From Coix lacryma-jobi var. lacryma-jobi (Eukaryota; Streptophyta; Magnoliopsida; Poales; Poaceae), in assembly GCA_009763385.1 (NCBI GenBank), contig CM019825.1, positions 17,836,664 through 17,900,663 of the forward strand: a stretch of DNA of 64,000 bases, in the 5' to 3' direction. A program made the translations under genes and the position numbers. Positions 10,797 to 25,662 of the stretch are shown here, one piece after another (position 1 is the stretch's first letter; each line of letters opens with the position of its first letter). Under the pieces are notes generated by a model. It was not told the DNA's origin and made no database searches. It saw only the letters and a list, made by a program, of their open reading frames with translations.

Positions 10797-13700
10797 ATGA
10801 GCTCCATCGATCCCTTCAACCGGTGAGCCCTGACCCTATTACATTCTCGAAACCCTAGCCGCAGTCGTTGCTGACCTCTGCACGGGATCGGGTGGGTTGG
10901 TTTTCTGGCAGGCTGGTGAGGATGGCGGCCCGCGCCTTCTACGACGACGTCTCCATGAAGGGCGACAACCAGCCTAAGACTTCCCGCGGGGACAACCGCG
11001 GCATGGCCGTCGTCGTCCTGGACGCGCTCACCAGGTATCGGATGCGAACTGTTTCTGTTGAACCGTCTGCCTTCTCATCAATGAAAAAGAAATGGTTGTG
11101 TACATGAGATGCTCAGTTAGTTTAAGGTTGGACTGGTGTATGGCTGCCTTGAACAAATAATTTGCTGCTAGTCTTCAAGTTTGCACGAGCACCTTGCCTT
11201 CATATTATCCCATGAAATCAACACACCTCATCTGATGGTCCAGTGACACCACACCCATGGTATATGTTTTGAATGCTTGATTAGTTTTCTGCTCTGCAGC
11301 ACGTATAGGTAGTTTCCCAAAAAAAATCTGGATATTTTTTTACTATTTTTAAACATAAATATAATAACACATATTAAAACTGATATCAATAAAACATTGC
11401 AATCTGCTTAACTACTTGTTGCGGCTGCAAGGAAAGGCAAAGGCTTCTCGAAAATATGGATTTCTTAGAAAATTGAAAGATACCCATGCAAGCATTGAAA
11501 AAGAACATTAGACCACTTAGCATTTTATCAAATATAATTGAAAACAAAACATAGACAAGGGAATGTGCTGCTCTTATTAGCTGCGTACTTCCAGAATAAA
11601 TTGCTCTACTAATTAAATTAAAGCATCCAAGTGCTTATGGTCTTCCAGTGGCCAAGAATTTTTCCAATGCAGAAGCAGCCTCCCTCTTGTCCTTCTTCTT
11701 GTTGCTGTCAGTGGTATTGCCTGAGCAAGGAGCAGTAGGCAAAGAAACAGTGGTTTTAGTTGAATACGTGGATATAATTGGATGACTTGGTTTCTAGTCG
11801 CTCTAGTTGAATAGGTGGGCATAATCGGTGGCGAGGGACCGATAAGGCCAACGAGTTGCAATTAGTCGGACCACTTAATAACACTGATACGTATTGGCCA
11901 TGTATCTGTATCGGATACGTACCCGGTACGCGATACAAGGCATCATCCACACCCACGTATCCATGCAACATAGGTTTTTTGTGGTGTAACCTAACCACTT
12001 ATTTTATTTATATTATTTGTCTGTTTGATTTATGCAAAAATTATCTACTTCCACCTTAGATGGCAGTGGATCTGGGAGGAAGATTTGGCTAAAGCATTGA
12101 AGCTCCATTCGAAACAGCTGCGTCGCATTCTCCGTTTCTTTGAAGAGGAGAAACTAGTTACGAGGGATCATCGGAAGGAGGTTAGTTTTATTTATGTGTA
12201 TCGATCTGTTGTTGAACATCATAGCTGTGATTTCCTTTTGTAGATATGAGCAAGTTCCAACTGCCAACTGGTGACAAAATATCCTTGTTGTCTATTTACT
12301 TAAATGGCGTTAAGCTGTAAGGAAGATAATTCAACATTTCCAAGCCTTGATAATGTGTTTGACGCTTATCAAGTAGCTAGGTATGTAGGTGGACAGATAT
12401 TTTTCCATCTATAATTCTCCATCATGAAGTTGGTGGCTAGCTGCGGAAATTTGTATTCTAATAATTACTTGAATAGTTACATTTCCTGCTTTCTGAAAGT
12501 GTGCCAGTGAATATCTTATGAATTCATGACTCGTGTTTCCTTTGGGTGTGGTTCCTTATCTTCCTATCTTATCTGATTTTGTATTTTCTTTGATCTTTAT
12601 TGCCGCAGTCAGCAAAAAACACAAAAACACATAATGCTGCTGCTGCAGCTGCTAATGATGGTCAACCAATTGCTAAGGAGGGTGAAGAGAAAGTAAAGAT
12701 GCACACACATTCATACTGTTGCTTGGATTATGCTCAGGTTATTCTTCTAAAAACCTGCACTATTAAGATGTTAATGTTTTTATAGATAAGTGTGTTTTTG
12801 TAGAAAACGAACAAGATATTTGTATGTTGCCTTTAGTTACCTGGAGGAAGTACCTTTTTTTAATTTTCCTAAGCAATGACGAAGTACATTTATTTTATAG
12901 ACTACTAATGCTTTGGTATTATCCTGTTATGTTTCTTAATGAATTAGCCTTGATTGCAAAGAGGGAGAAATTTTATTAGTACTGTGTTATCAGGAGTTAA
13001 TCCTTGTTTCTGTTTGATAATTTTAGCCTTGTAGGAAAATATTTGACCTCCATTATTTGTAATATTTCCCTTTCAAACGAAGCTGTAATTGGGCCTAGTT
13101 TTAGTAGTCCATGCTGGGTTCTAGGGTGCGAGTGCAAAAGTGATATTAAAAAGTAATACATGTACAAAAGCTTGTTTAACTTGATGTATATATACTAGCA
13201 TATAGAGCACCTACTTTGAATTTGGATTTACATCTTGCTCTTTGTTTGCTCTCAAGCAATACAAGTCTTCAATTTTAGGCCGCTTATAACATCAATCTAT
13301 GGAGCACCTGCTTTGAATTTGGATTTACATCTCATTCTTTGTTTGTTTTGGTTTCTGGCAACTGCACGTCGCGTCGTGGTAGTGTGTCGATTTTCTGGTG
13401 TCTTGCATCCTGCAATTCAAAAGGGGCGTCCCGCTATGGTGGCGTTCACCTGACGCACCCCTGACGTGCTGTGTTTGGAGGGATTATTGTTGCCACTTAT
13501 GTCGTATAATTGATGCTGACTTTGAGACTAACAGGACCCATGTTCAATCAACATTTCAAATGTCCATTTCATACGTGTACGGACATGCGGCAAAAAGTAT
13601 CTTATCAACTGCTTTGTTCTCAGCTAGAATTCTATAGAACTTCCTGTGTTAAAAAAAACTGTTGACAATCCCCTATGTTCTCTCGATGGTCGATGGCATG

Positions 13701-16700
13701 CAAATGAACCTTCTCATCGATACTCCCTCCATCCCAAAATAAATAACTTTTGAGGTTTAAAATTTGTCCCCAAAAAATAACATTCTACAAAAACATGGGA
13801 CACTGCCTCTTAATGCAGAAGCTAATCGCAGGTGCATGCAAATGATAACTGCCAAATACAGGAGATATCCTCCAGGAGGGGAAAGGAGATGAGGGTACTT
13901 GTGTCTTTTGCCAGCATCCTTAATCTGCCTGTCTTAATTTTCAGAAAGTTATTTATTTTGGGATGGAGTACATAGCATTAATGGGCTTTAGTATTCTCTT
14001 CTGAACATGTATGCTGGTTATATTGCAGGCATTTCTCTTGTTCTGTTCTCTTTAACTCAAAACACTTGTATTTGGATCAATGCAAAAACTTTGTTTGCTT
14101 GAGTTTAGCTATCATTTACATTTTCATCAGTTTGTTGATATTTACTGTGTATGAAACTCACTATTATACTAAGAGCATTATGTCCCCATTCATCTTTCTT
14201 CTGTCTCTTGTTCTGTAATCCAATGCAAATTATAATGAATGTTTGTCCTCCCAAAACACAGATCTGTGATATTGTAAGGTACCGGATTCACCGCATGAAG
14301 AAAAAATTGAAGGATGAACTGGACAGCAGAAATACAATTCAACACTATATATGTCCTAGCTGTAATAAAAGGTAGTAGGTGTTCGTCTAGTTTATTCATG
14401 CTAGGCAGAAAACTGGTGTGCTCTGGTAACTTTTCCTTCTGATCTGCAGATACTCAGCCTTCGATGCACTACAACTGGTAAGCTACACGGATGAGTACTT
14501 CCATTGTGAAACTTGCAATGGTGAACTGGTTGCAGAGAGTGACAAGCTTGCTTCTGAGGAAATGGGAGATGGCGATGACAATGTTAGAAAGCGCAGGCGT
14601 GAGAAATTAAAGGACATGCAGCAAAGAATTGAAGTTAGTATTCGGTTATCTTTGGAACTTTTCTTTCTAATGCCAAAATTTACATGCTCAGTCCAAATAT
14701 TATGGAAGGGAACAAAAATGTTAGGTGTTTTGAGCATTCCCGCACAACTTCTGCTGAGAATAGCTGATTGACAAAGGGAATACTTTTGTGCTTGATTGAG
14801 AAAGTCAACCAAACAGTTTGGAAGAAAACAAGAACACATATATAGCTGCACTGATACAATATTGTAAAACTGATACGAGCATCCACCTGTGACTGGAATG
14901 GCACATTACCACTATGAATGTCACCAACTTTGCTATAACCTTTAGAGATTACACATTTTTTGATATTGTAAATAGCAAATATCTTACCGGTATAAGGGCA
15001 TTTTTGGACACCAAGGGCTAATTGTTACTCCCTCCGTCCCAGAAAGGATGATGTTTTAGCAATGAATATGGACCAATGGTTGTCTAGATTTATTGCTAAA
15101 ACGTCATCCTTTCTGAGATGGAGGGAGTTGCTAGCTACAAAATAGCCCTGGTGCATCCAAACGGGAGGGCTAATAGGTGGGCTAACTTTTGAGCCAAGCC
15201 TTGAACTAGTTAGCCAACTTTAGCTAATTTGGGCTAATTTTTGTTCCGACTAGTGACTAGCCATGTGTATCCAAACAGGCCCTAAAACCAATCATTTCAT
15301 GTCCTTGACTGTCTGCTTACAGATTTTTAGAGTTTATATAGTCTGTTTGCCTAGAGTGAAGAAATAGTTTGACTGATATCACTACAAGTGCTTGGATGAG
15401 AAATCGAGAATATTAGTCTCTTCTCTTTAGTAAAAAAAAATATTATTGGGAAAAGAATGAATCGTGTTATATATGCAACATTTTGGAGGTGATTGCAAAT
15501 GTCTCAGAATCTTGTTCTTGGTATTCAAGAATCTGACTGAGGTATGTTCTTTATATTGTTTTTCTGTTACATTAGGAGCAATTGAAGCCATTGGTTGCAC
15601 AACTTGATAGAGTGAAGAATCTGCCTGCACCTGAGTTCGGGAGTCTACAAACATGGGAAAGAGCAAATATTGGTGCTTTCGCAATTAGTGACCCTGCTGC
15701 AGCTGATTCTTCTAGGAATTCACAAGGGCAGTATGGTACACCAATGCCATACATTGGAGCGACAAAGGTAAGACTTTCACATAGTTCCCAGTTCTACTGG
15801 ATCTTCTTGGTTGTATATCCGACATAATTAAGTTAGATTTCAACTCTTTTCCATATCCAAATGAACTTCTGAATCATATTAGTCCATCATCTGCCCAGAA
15901 ATCCACTCCCAAAATAAGAAAGACTCCTTGAGTCGAGTCAGAGGTTCACATTTATACCTTTTGCTGAATGATGTTATGATATCTCCATAAAAAAAATTCT
16001 CACCAATGCATCTATGTGTTTAATATGGAGCCACCATACATGTGCTTATCTTGTGTCGCATATAGTTGTTGAACTTTACGGCCATACCTTTGCTCGGTCG
16101 GTGAGATATCTGTTTCATTTTTCAGTTTGAAGTTGATCTGTTGAGTGATGGTGTGAAAGAAGAAGGTGCTGAATCAAATAAAAATGGTTCTGAACTGAAA
16201 GTCTTACCTCCATGGATGATCAAAGATGGCATGAATCTTACAAAGGAACAAAGAGGAGAGAAAATTGAGCCACAAAAACTTGAAAAATCTGAATCCAAAG
16301 ATGACAAGAAACAGGACTCAAAGGATGATCAAAGTGTAAAGGTCAGCTCAGAATGAACATATACTGGACTTTACAGTGAAGAATCTATTATTCAGAAATT
16401 TTTATATTATTTTTTATTTTTACCCTGTAGGAAGAATACATAAAGGCTTATTATGAGGCCTTGAGGAAAAAGCAGGAAGAGGAAGAAGCAAAAAGGAGAA
16501 TGCAGCAGGAAGGCAAGATTTTTGTCCCAGATTCTCAAACTGAACGCCAAGTGGGCAAGAAATACAAGCGGGACGATGATGAAGGTATTGAATGGGAAGA
16601 GCATCAACCTACAGGCACAGGTATATTTTGCTAACTCATATCTTTTAGCTTCAACGATTTAAGTTTTTTGCATTCTGTCTCTGAAATGCTTGTATCGGTA

Positions 16701-17673
16701 AAAACTGGTCTCCCAACCTACCTTCAAACTATACCTTAATTATTTATTGTCTAATAAATAGCAAATTGATAATAGTGTACATGGAATTCCATGTATTTAA
16801 TGTGTAGACATGGTACCATCACTGATTCCAAACTATACCTGAATTTTTTACTTTCTTCAATAAAGTTTGTACATGTATTTGAGGTAATTTTCTTTTCTTT
16901 TCTTTCTATTATAAGCCTTACTTAAATACTGGTCTAAGAGTCTTCCTTAAACTCACTATCTAAATCCTCATTTGGAGTCATTCAAATAAAAATAGCTCTT
17001 TGTATCTTTTCACCCTCCAACAGTTTTTATTTCTAGAGCGCTAACCCCGCTTTCCATCTTTGGCTAGCGAGAAGTTTGAGGGCATTTTTTCACCAAAATC
17101 TTTATTCCTATCAATATGGATGGGATATAAGGAGGCTCTTGGAGCTCCTCTAATCAACAATTTTGACATGTTTTCTCGTAGCTTCTGATCCCTCATCACC
17201 ATCTCATTGATATCAAACATCCACTACCTTTTACTTCTTCCATTCCTGAATGATAAGCATTTTTTATAGGGAAAACTCAAAATTTACAAACTGTGACCAG
17301 CAATTATCAAATTATATAAAAGTTTAGGACATAAAACTTGTACCAATACATTTTCATTTAAAGTGTCTCTAAGATGATATTGATGCTTCAGCAAATGACA
17401 ACATATTGTAAGAAATAATTAAGGGTCAAAATATACTATTATAACCTCAGGTGAATTTTTTAATTTCATCATCTGTTTCAGTTATGTATAATGTTTCAAC
17501 TTCCACTTGTGCAGTTATTAATATACCCATATAGATTTTGCATCCACTATTCTGTCTAATCTGTTTAAAAATGTGTAGGGAATGCAAGCGAAACATACAA
17601 ATTGGCAGATTTGAATGCGAAGGCCCAAGAATCTGGCGATGACGAGGATGATAATGTGTGGGAAGAGGGTTAA
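10797..17673 (+). CDS. TFIIEA: Transcription initiation factor IIE subunit alpha
   Basis: TFIIE alpha recruits and regulates TFIIH at RNA polymerase II promoters in the nucleus. Ten coding exons join in frame to 461 aa: 10797-10822, 10912-11034, 12060-12180, 12609-12737, 14262-14371, 14450-14633, 15576-15767, 16126-16341, 16431-16620 and 17579-17673 (stop TAA). The start was chosen because MSSIDPFNRLVR runs straight into exon 2. An N-terminal winged-helix region is visible around residues 35-95 (WIWEEDLAKALKLHSKQL, then RRILRFFEEEKLV). A C4 zinc ribbon follows, with cysteines 164, 167, 189 and 192 (CPSC...CETC). The tail is charged: KKQEEEEAKRR, then an acidic end DDEDDNVWEEG. Length and domain order match plant TFIIE alpha. 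Introns 2, 4 and 6 are long and carry MITEs. The gene appears intact. Confidence 0.96.
11635..11770 (-). pseudogene. Possible captured coding fragment in TFIIE intron 2
   Basis: On the minus strand, a frame of about 40 codons ends with KKKDKREAASALEKFLA, then TGRP and a TAA stop (11635-11637). The composition looks like a real protein C-terminus rather than intron sequence. No family is assigned. It could be a gene fragment carried in by a transposon, or chance. Confidence 0.3.
13205..13345 (+). repeat. Imperfect direct repeat in TFIIE intron 4
   Basis: Two copies of about 43 bp (13205-13249 and 13302-13345) share GCACCT-CTTTGAATTTGG, then ATTTACATCT and CTTTGTTTG. They are about 97 bp apart, suggesting an old local duplication. 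Confidence 0.75.
13721..13970. mobile_element. MITE in TFIIE intron 4
   Basis: The ends TACTCCCTCCATCCCAAAAT and its inverse ATTTTGGGATGGAGTA continue inward as AAATAACTTT and AAAGTTATTT. The 250-bp body is non-coding. Confidence 0.85.
15026..15128. mobile_element. Almost entirely palindromic MITE in TFIIE intron 6
   Basis: The first 40 bases (CTCCCTCCGTCCCAGAAAGG...) pair with the last 40 (...CCTTTCTGAGATGGAGGGAG) with about four mismatches, leaving an internal loop of roughly 20 bases. Transcribed with the intron, it would form a long hairpin. Confidence 0.88.
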
Positions 17674-19018
17674 TGCTGAAAAGATAACAGGCGACCTCTG
17701 CTCCCTCAGGAATTATGAACTGGTATCCTGCCAGAGGTCGAAAATATTTCACTGATGAGCTTGATTACGTTGCATGCATGATCACGAGAAACTTGTCCAA
17801 GTGAAAAGTCAGCTCCTATGTTTCTCTAGTTGAAGATGTACAAAATATACTTGAATCTTTGAGCAGCGGGTGAAGTGGTGAACGTTTTGCCCTGTTTTTT
17901 TTAGAGCTGTTGTAGTGATGTAGGCGCTGCATCTGTTTCTCTGAAAGGAATTACAGAGTTCAAAATGGCAGATCGAAACTTTTACACGTACATGCACGTT
18001 TATTTTCTGAAAGTGAAAATGCAATCGTTACAGTCGTCATTCATCGATACCCACATTGACATTCGACAGATAGTTAATGGTTATCTCGTGATCTAAGATT
18101 CTAAGTTTCCGCATGAGGTATCTTGCAATGGTCATTTGCTGTCTGCAGGTTGCACTGGAAACCTCGCATCGTGGGCATCCTTCAAAGCATCAGAAATGAC
18201 TCAAAGTTAATTTTGCAAAGATTCGGAATTAGCTGTCAATAATGTAAATGCTGCAATTTGCCACCGAAAGAACAGAGTAGATTGAACCACAAATAATGTT
18301 TAATGTGCAAACAGTGTAACCAGGGATGGTGTGTGTAGGGTCTGATTGGCTGTTGCCTGTTTGCATAGTCGTTATGTAAATCCAAATTACCATATAACAT
18401 CTTGGTAATTTTCATTGTAAACAGTATACACAGGCTCGACAAGCAAAAGGCCGTCCTGGCCCAACCCACAGGGGGGCCTGTTTGGTTAGGGCCGGAGAAG
18501 GGAGCAATTTTAGCCCAACCCATGTTAGGCACTTCATTCTCCCTCTAAATACAATTTCGGAATTCCTACAATTTCTCACTTTATGGACGTAGCCGTTCCT
18601 GGCCATTTTTCGATTTTCATATGCAAAGTTAGGTCGGTGTATAAATGCAATTATACCTTACTGTCAAAGAGAGAATCTTCTAGGACAAGTTCAGCCGAAG
18701 CTCGAATATTTCACAAAGAAAGCGCGGACGACAGATTCCTGTGTTACTTCAAAGTTCTCTTCACAATCTGAGGTGCGTGGCAAAATAACAGGTTTCACAA
18801 TTTTGGTACCCGGTTATGTGGATGCTTTGGAATGTGTTTTTTTTTCTGTTTTCTTACGTTATGTGAAAACAACTGATTCATATGAAATTCCTATATGATT
18901 TCTGCAAAATTCATGTGTTGCAAAGGGATCCTAAAGCATTTAAGGCAAAGCACAACCAAAGGAAAAGTACATTTGATCAAGGCACCGAGACAAGAAAGGA
19001 GCGGAACAGTTTAAATAG
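17674..19018. other. TFIIE 3' UTR and spacer
   Basis: The first few hundred bases are presumably 3' UTR. From about 18.4 kb there are GGGGCCTGTTTGG-like transposon-end fragments. No gene is seen before the BNR cluster. Confidence 0.4.
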
Positions 19019-19281
19019 TACTCCCTCCGTATAGTAAATAGAAGTCCTTTAGGACAGCGACACGATCTCCAAAACATAACTTTGACCACTTATTTCTTTA
19101 AAAATATTTATTATAAAGTGGTATATGTATATTTTTATGAAAGTACTTTTCAAGACAAATTTATTTATATGATTTTTACATCTCTAAACTCAATAATTTT
19201 AAAGTTATTCATGATTTATATTCTCAATGTTTGACTCAAACCTTGTCCAAAAAGACTTCTATTTCCTATACGGAGGGAGTA
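19019..19281. mobile_element. Stowaway-like MITE, family X copy 2 (inverted)
   Basis: It is bounded by TACTCCCTCCGTATAG and CTATACGGAGGGAGTA. It shares the internal blocks of 9832-10095 and 48063-48326 in opposite orientation, for example AGGACAGCGACACGATCTCC and TTTGACTCAAACCTTG. It lies 170 bp beyond the stop codon of BNR copy A. Confidence 0.87.
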
Positions 19282-19453
19282 TATACTTTTTTACATGAAC
19301 CTCGGAAAAGGTCCATTAAGTAGTACAAGAAAGCATTTTATTTGACATCAACTGAGCATAATCTAGCCAATACGATGCAATGGCCACCATAAATATTTGG
19401 AGATAAATTTGGGTCCTGAAGTTGCCAGCCAGAGGTCTTCAACAGTTGCAGGC

Positions 19454-21660
<2,207 letters not shown>

Positions 21661-23282
21661 CCAAGTGTGTCCCTACAAGGCTGCAACAGGGTAACTTCAA
21701 AGATAAGTAAGCCATATAATTGCAATACCAATTACAACCTATCCACTAGCCAAGTTTTCATAATTGCTTCAAGGAACAGGAGATTGCAGACTGCCAACAA
21801 TTTCTTTTCTTAGGATTTCAGATACGCCCTACTGTCGCAGAAGGAAAAAAAAAAGCTACTGAATATCCTAAAAATGGATACTAATTCCCCATCACATTAC
21901 AACTGGCATAAGAAAAAGCATTCATGTTCTAGGAAGAGAACGAACATGATGCATTGGTGGCAGAAGAATGATATCACTCTCAACCACCAAGAATGCCGTC
22001 CTCATCATCTCAAAGAGGGACACACACATATCGACACTCCACCTACTGTGAAGACACGGGGTAACCCGGGCAATATCCACGAACTAATCGCAACCATCTA
22101 GCCATTTAGGCCTAACAGAATCGACAAGAGGAGACTGGAGAGGTGGGATCACCAACCACCAGAGGAATCGGCTGGCTCGGGCGTCGGTCGGACCGGCGGC
22201 GCGGCAGCTGCAGCTGCAGCTAGCGAGTCGTGGAAGCGAGGCGCTCGCTTCGCTGGCTGCGGTTTGGGGGCGGCGTCGATGGCGATGGCTATGGTTCGGC
22301 CGTTCGGGGCAGAGATCCCCCACGCCGCGGTGACTGCTAGTCGTGCCTGCGGGTCAAGCTGCGGAGAGCCGGAGACGATGGTGGAGACTGAAGACCGAAA
22401 CGAGAGTGGGATGACAGTTAGTGATCTGACATAACACTTCTATTAGTGGCAGTGCCAAAAAAAAAAAAACCAAATAAAATGAATTAAGCATGACAAATGC
22501 ATTATTCTTTCTGGATGTTCTGTAGATCTGTACCAATGTAGTGGTGATTGTTATCTTTTTCTTTTGTTAGAATTTGACCACAGTAAAAGAGCTCAACCAA
22601 TGATCGTTATCTTTTTCTTATGTAGGAAACAGTAAAAAGAGCTCAACCAATAAAAAACAAGATCCAACACATGAGGAACTAGACAGTTTTTTCAATAAAA
22701 CAGCAAAATGTGCATGACCACACCCACCCACACAGCCAATTGAGATAGACTCACTTCCTAAGAGGCTCGGTTATCACGGATTGGACCAGAAATAATTCTA
22801 CCTCGTAAAGATCAGTACAAATTAGTGAAGCATTTCGGCCGAGATTCATTCCGAGCCTCAATTCCAGGATAAACAGAACAAGGCCTAAAAGAGATCAACC
22901 AGAGCAATCTGGTTAGCAGGATACAGCTGTGCACATGCACGTCTTTCCCTTTCCAACAAATACAGCAGTTATAATAATTTTACAGGTACAAAATGTGCCT
23001 AGAAAAGTCTTCACTCTTGATATTTGGTTCCCACCAAACTGGTCCAGAGGGTAAAATGACACTCTTGGTGAGACAAATTTTGAACACTAGCGTAGCATGC
23101 CACTTTTTTTGAGACGGATGTAGCGTCTGTCAACATTAGTTGCAAACGTTTCTTCAGCAACAACAGGGAAGCTGAATACAATCAGGTAATCTAGCCTGTA
23201 TGATGTAATGGCCACACAAAGCTGGTGGAGAAAGTTTAAGTGACGCGATGTTGCAAACCATGATCCTCCCATAGTTGCGGAA
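21661..23282. other. Leader and promoter of BNR copy A; spacer to copy B
   Basis: A TTGTAG acceptor just before 21672 and a GC-rich block at 22110-22370 suggest a non-coding first exon there on the minus strand. Its exact donor is not resolved. The region 22380-23282 is AT-rich with a repeated TGATCGTTATCTTTTTCTT-like pair near 22545 and 22600, and contains the 3' UTR of copy B. No other gene is seen. Confidence 0.4.
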
Positions 23283-25662
23283 TCACTTCATCGTGGCACC
23301 AGGTTTAATAACAACGTGCTGCAAGGCATTCACGAAGACACTTTAGAAAATGCAAAATGCAGTATCGACAGAAAAACACTGTTTCTGCAAAGATTACTGT
23401 TTCATTTTGCATGAATCAGGGAAAATTACCTTAATCTGCGTCCGGTTGTATGTGTACGTCATATGTATGAGCTTATCCGTTGTCTGGATCACTGCAGGAT
23501 ATGAAAACTCCATACCACTGGTATCCTCCAGTGTCATCACTTCATTCCAAGAATCACCATCATTTAAGGAGACTGCGAGCTTGAGCGCTCCTCTCGAAAA
23601 AGTGTTGTACGCAAGCACCACTCTTCCATCCTTCATCTTAACTCCATCAATACCTTCAGGTTTCAAGTCTGGAGGTGTAAATAGAGAGGTAGCAAATAAT
23701 TTTCGGAAATTCATATGTGTGTCCTGAAGAATTTAGGGAACTTCACCTGAATTCGGGTTTGGAAGCTCAGTCCCTCGCACAAAACTCCATGTCACACCTC
23801 CATCAAAGGAATCAGCCATACAGACGCGGCCTATTGTCTGAAATGACCTTAGCAGCACTCGAATAATCCCATTCGCAGTACGGTAGGGAACTGGCTGAAT
23901 CACCCCAAGTGGTTGTCCATCTACATATATAGGTCCATACTTTCTCCATGTACGGCCGGCGTTTTGTGTAACCTTTGCTACTAAAGATATGTCAGAAGCC
24001 AAAGCCATTATGCAAGAAACACTAGCTGTTACTCCCTCCGTTCCAAATTATAAGTCATTTTGACTTTTTTCTACATTGAATTTGCTAAACGACTTATAAT
24101 TTGGAACGGGGGAGTACTTCTTAAGTGGCAATTGTGAGTTGTGTTAGCTTGGTCCTAAGTCAAACTTCTCTAGTTTCGACTAAGTTTAAAGATAAAATGC
24201 ACAAACATCTACAACACCAAACTAAATTCATTCGACACATCGTAAAATATATTTCAATAGTGCAATTATTTGATAGTATAGATGTTAATATTTTTTCTAT
24301 ATACTTAGTCAAAGTAAGACAAGTTTAACTTTGGACAAGGTTAGAACGACTTACAATTTAAAACAGAGGTAGTAACTTCTACATGATTTCTCAAAGAAAG
24401 AACAGAGGAACATATGGGTACCTCAAGCCATGCCCCCCAAGAGTTCCAACTTTCAACTGAGGATCCACATAGTAGGCGACCATCTTCAAGCAAGAATGGC
24501 TGCATTTGAAATTTAATCAGTTTTGCATGAAAACATAGCATCCAAAACTGCTATGCTATGATGTAACGCAGAGCAAAAGACCACGAATTTTGACATGCCT
24601 TATTCTTAATTGGACCAAGAATACCAGGTGGCAGCTGCTCTCTTGGTAACCAGGTTATGCCGCCATCCAGCGACCTTTTCATGGCACCACTCCACCTGAA
24701 CGAGGTATGGTTAGCCTCAGGTCACAAATTCATCTATTTCTTAGGGTCAGCCTGGTATCAGAGATAAGGGGCCAGAGATCATAAACAAAGGTCATACTTC
24801 TGGACTTCTTGGCCAATCTTGTAGAAGAGAAGCAGTTCACGAGAGGGAAGCTGAAAAAGAACAGGGTTCCACATAGGCACCCCCAATTGTTCATCGGCCA
24901 CTACTGGAGGATGCCAGTGGCCACCCTAAAAATGTAGGTTTGTTAGTAAAAATTAGGGTCTGCTCTTCTAGGCATTAAAAAAACTGAAGTATGTTAGATG
25001 AATTGAACCCACACTATATCTCTGCAACCAGATTTTGACATCCGGGGCACCTTCCATAGATCCACCAAAATATGCCACCAAAAAATTCCCTTCGTCAATC
25101 TGATTGGGCAGACTTCATATGTGAGTGATTTTCATGTCTTCTTTAAAATGCTATTACATCCAAAGGCCATGTACCTGTACAATAGTGGAAGCATGGCAGC
25201 TATTGAAAGGGGCACTCCTAGCAGGAAATGTGAACTCTTTCTTCACAATGCTCCATCCAGACATTGTAGTTGTACTAATGTTGGTAATGCTTTGGGTGTT
25301 TTCTGCCTGCCTCTGTCCAATGACGACCTTTCTGTAATTCAGGTTAGCCACAGCCCACAAGCACAATGGTTCAAATCTGAAGCCTACTAAAACGTAGTCA
25401 AAATCAAAACAGAAAATAGATCATACAGAGCAGGCTCAGGGTGTTGAAAGACAAATCAGAACAGCACGCACTCGTGAACAAGTCTCGAATTGGCGTGAAT
25501 CTCATGCAACGACCTAGAGGCCGATGTTGTGAAGTTGAAAGGTCCCTTGCTGTGGCAGATCTTGTGCGGTGAATCAAAAGTGATGAAAGTGTAGAAGAGC
25601 AGTATGCAGGATATAGCGTTCCATACTAGTTGTAGCTTGCTGGTACTGTGGGTGGTAAGCAT
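23283..25662 (-). CDS. BNR/Asp-box (sialidase-fold) protein, copy B
   Basis: Closest visible relative of copy A. Nine coding exons give 407 aa: 25472-25662, 25175-25331, 25013-25099, 24798-24925, 24599-24695, 24422-24499, 23747-23972, 23430-23653 and 23283-23318. Exons 2-8 have exactly the same lengths as in copy A (157, 87, 128, 97, 78, 226 and 224 nt). I chose the start MLTTHSTSK because the TTGTAG acceptor preceding it matches the one in copy A. A longer frame upstream would read through that intron. A hydrophobic stretch near residues 15-30 (AISCILLFYTFITF) suggests membrane or secretory targeting. Asp boxes include SFDGGVTW and the variant SLNDGDSW. In the third, the aspartate is replaced (TQNAGRTW). 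Exon 5 again ends AAG|GC. Intron 6 contains a MITE (24030-24374). The gene is intact. Confidence 0.9.
24030..24374. mobile_element. MITE(s) in intron 6 of BNR copy B
   Basis: A compact palindrome, 24030-24115, has ends ACTCCCTCCGTTCCAAATTA and its inverse TAATTTGGAACGGGGGAGTA. It is followed by an AT-rich piece ending ACGACTTACAATTTAAAACAGAGGTAGTA (24374), a decayed end of the same type. This is either two elements or one enlarged element. Confidence 0.75.
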
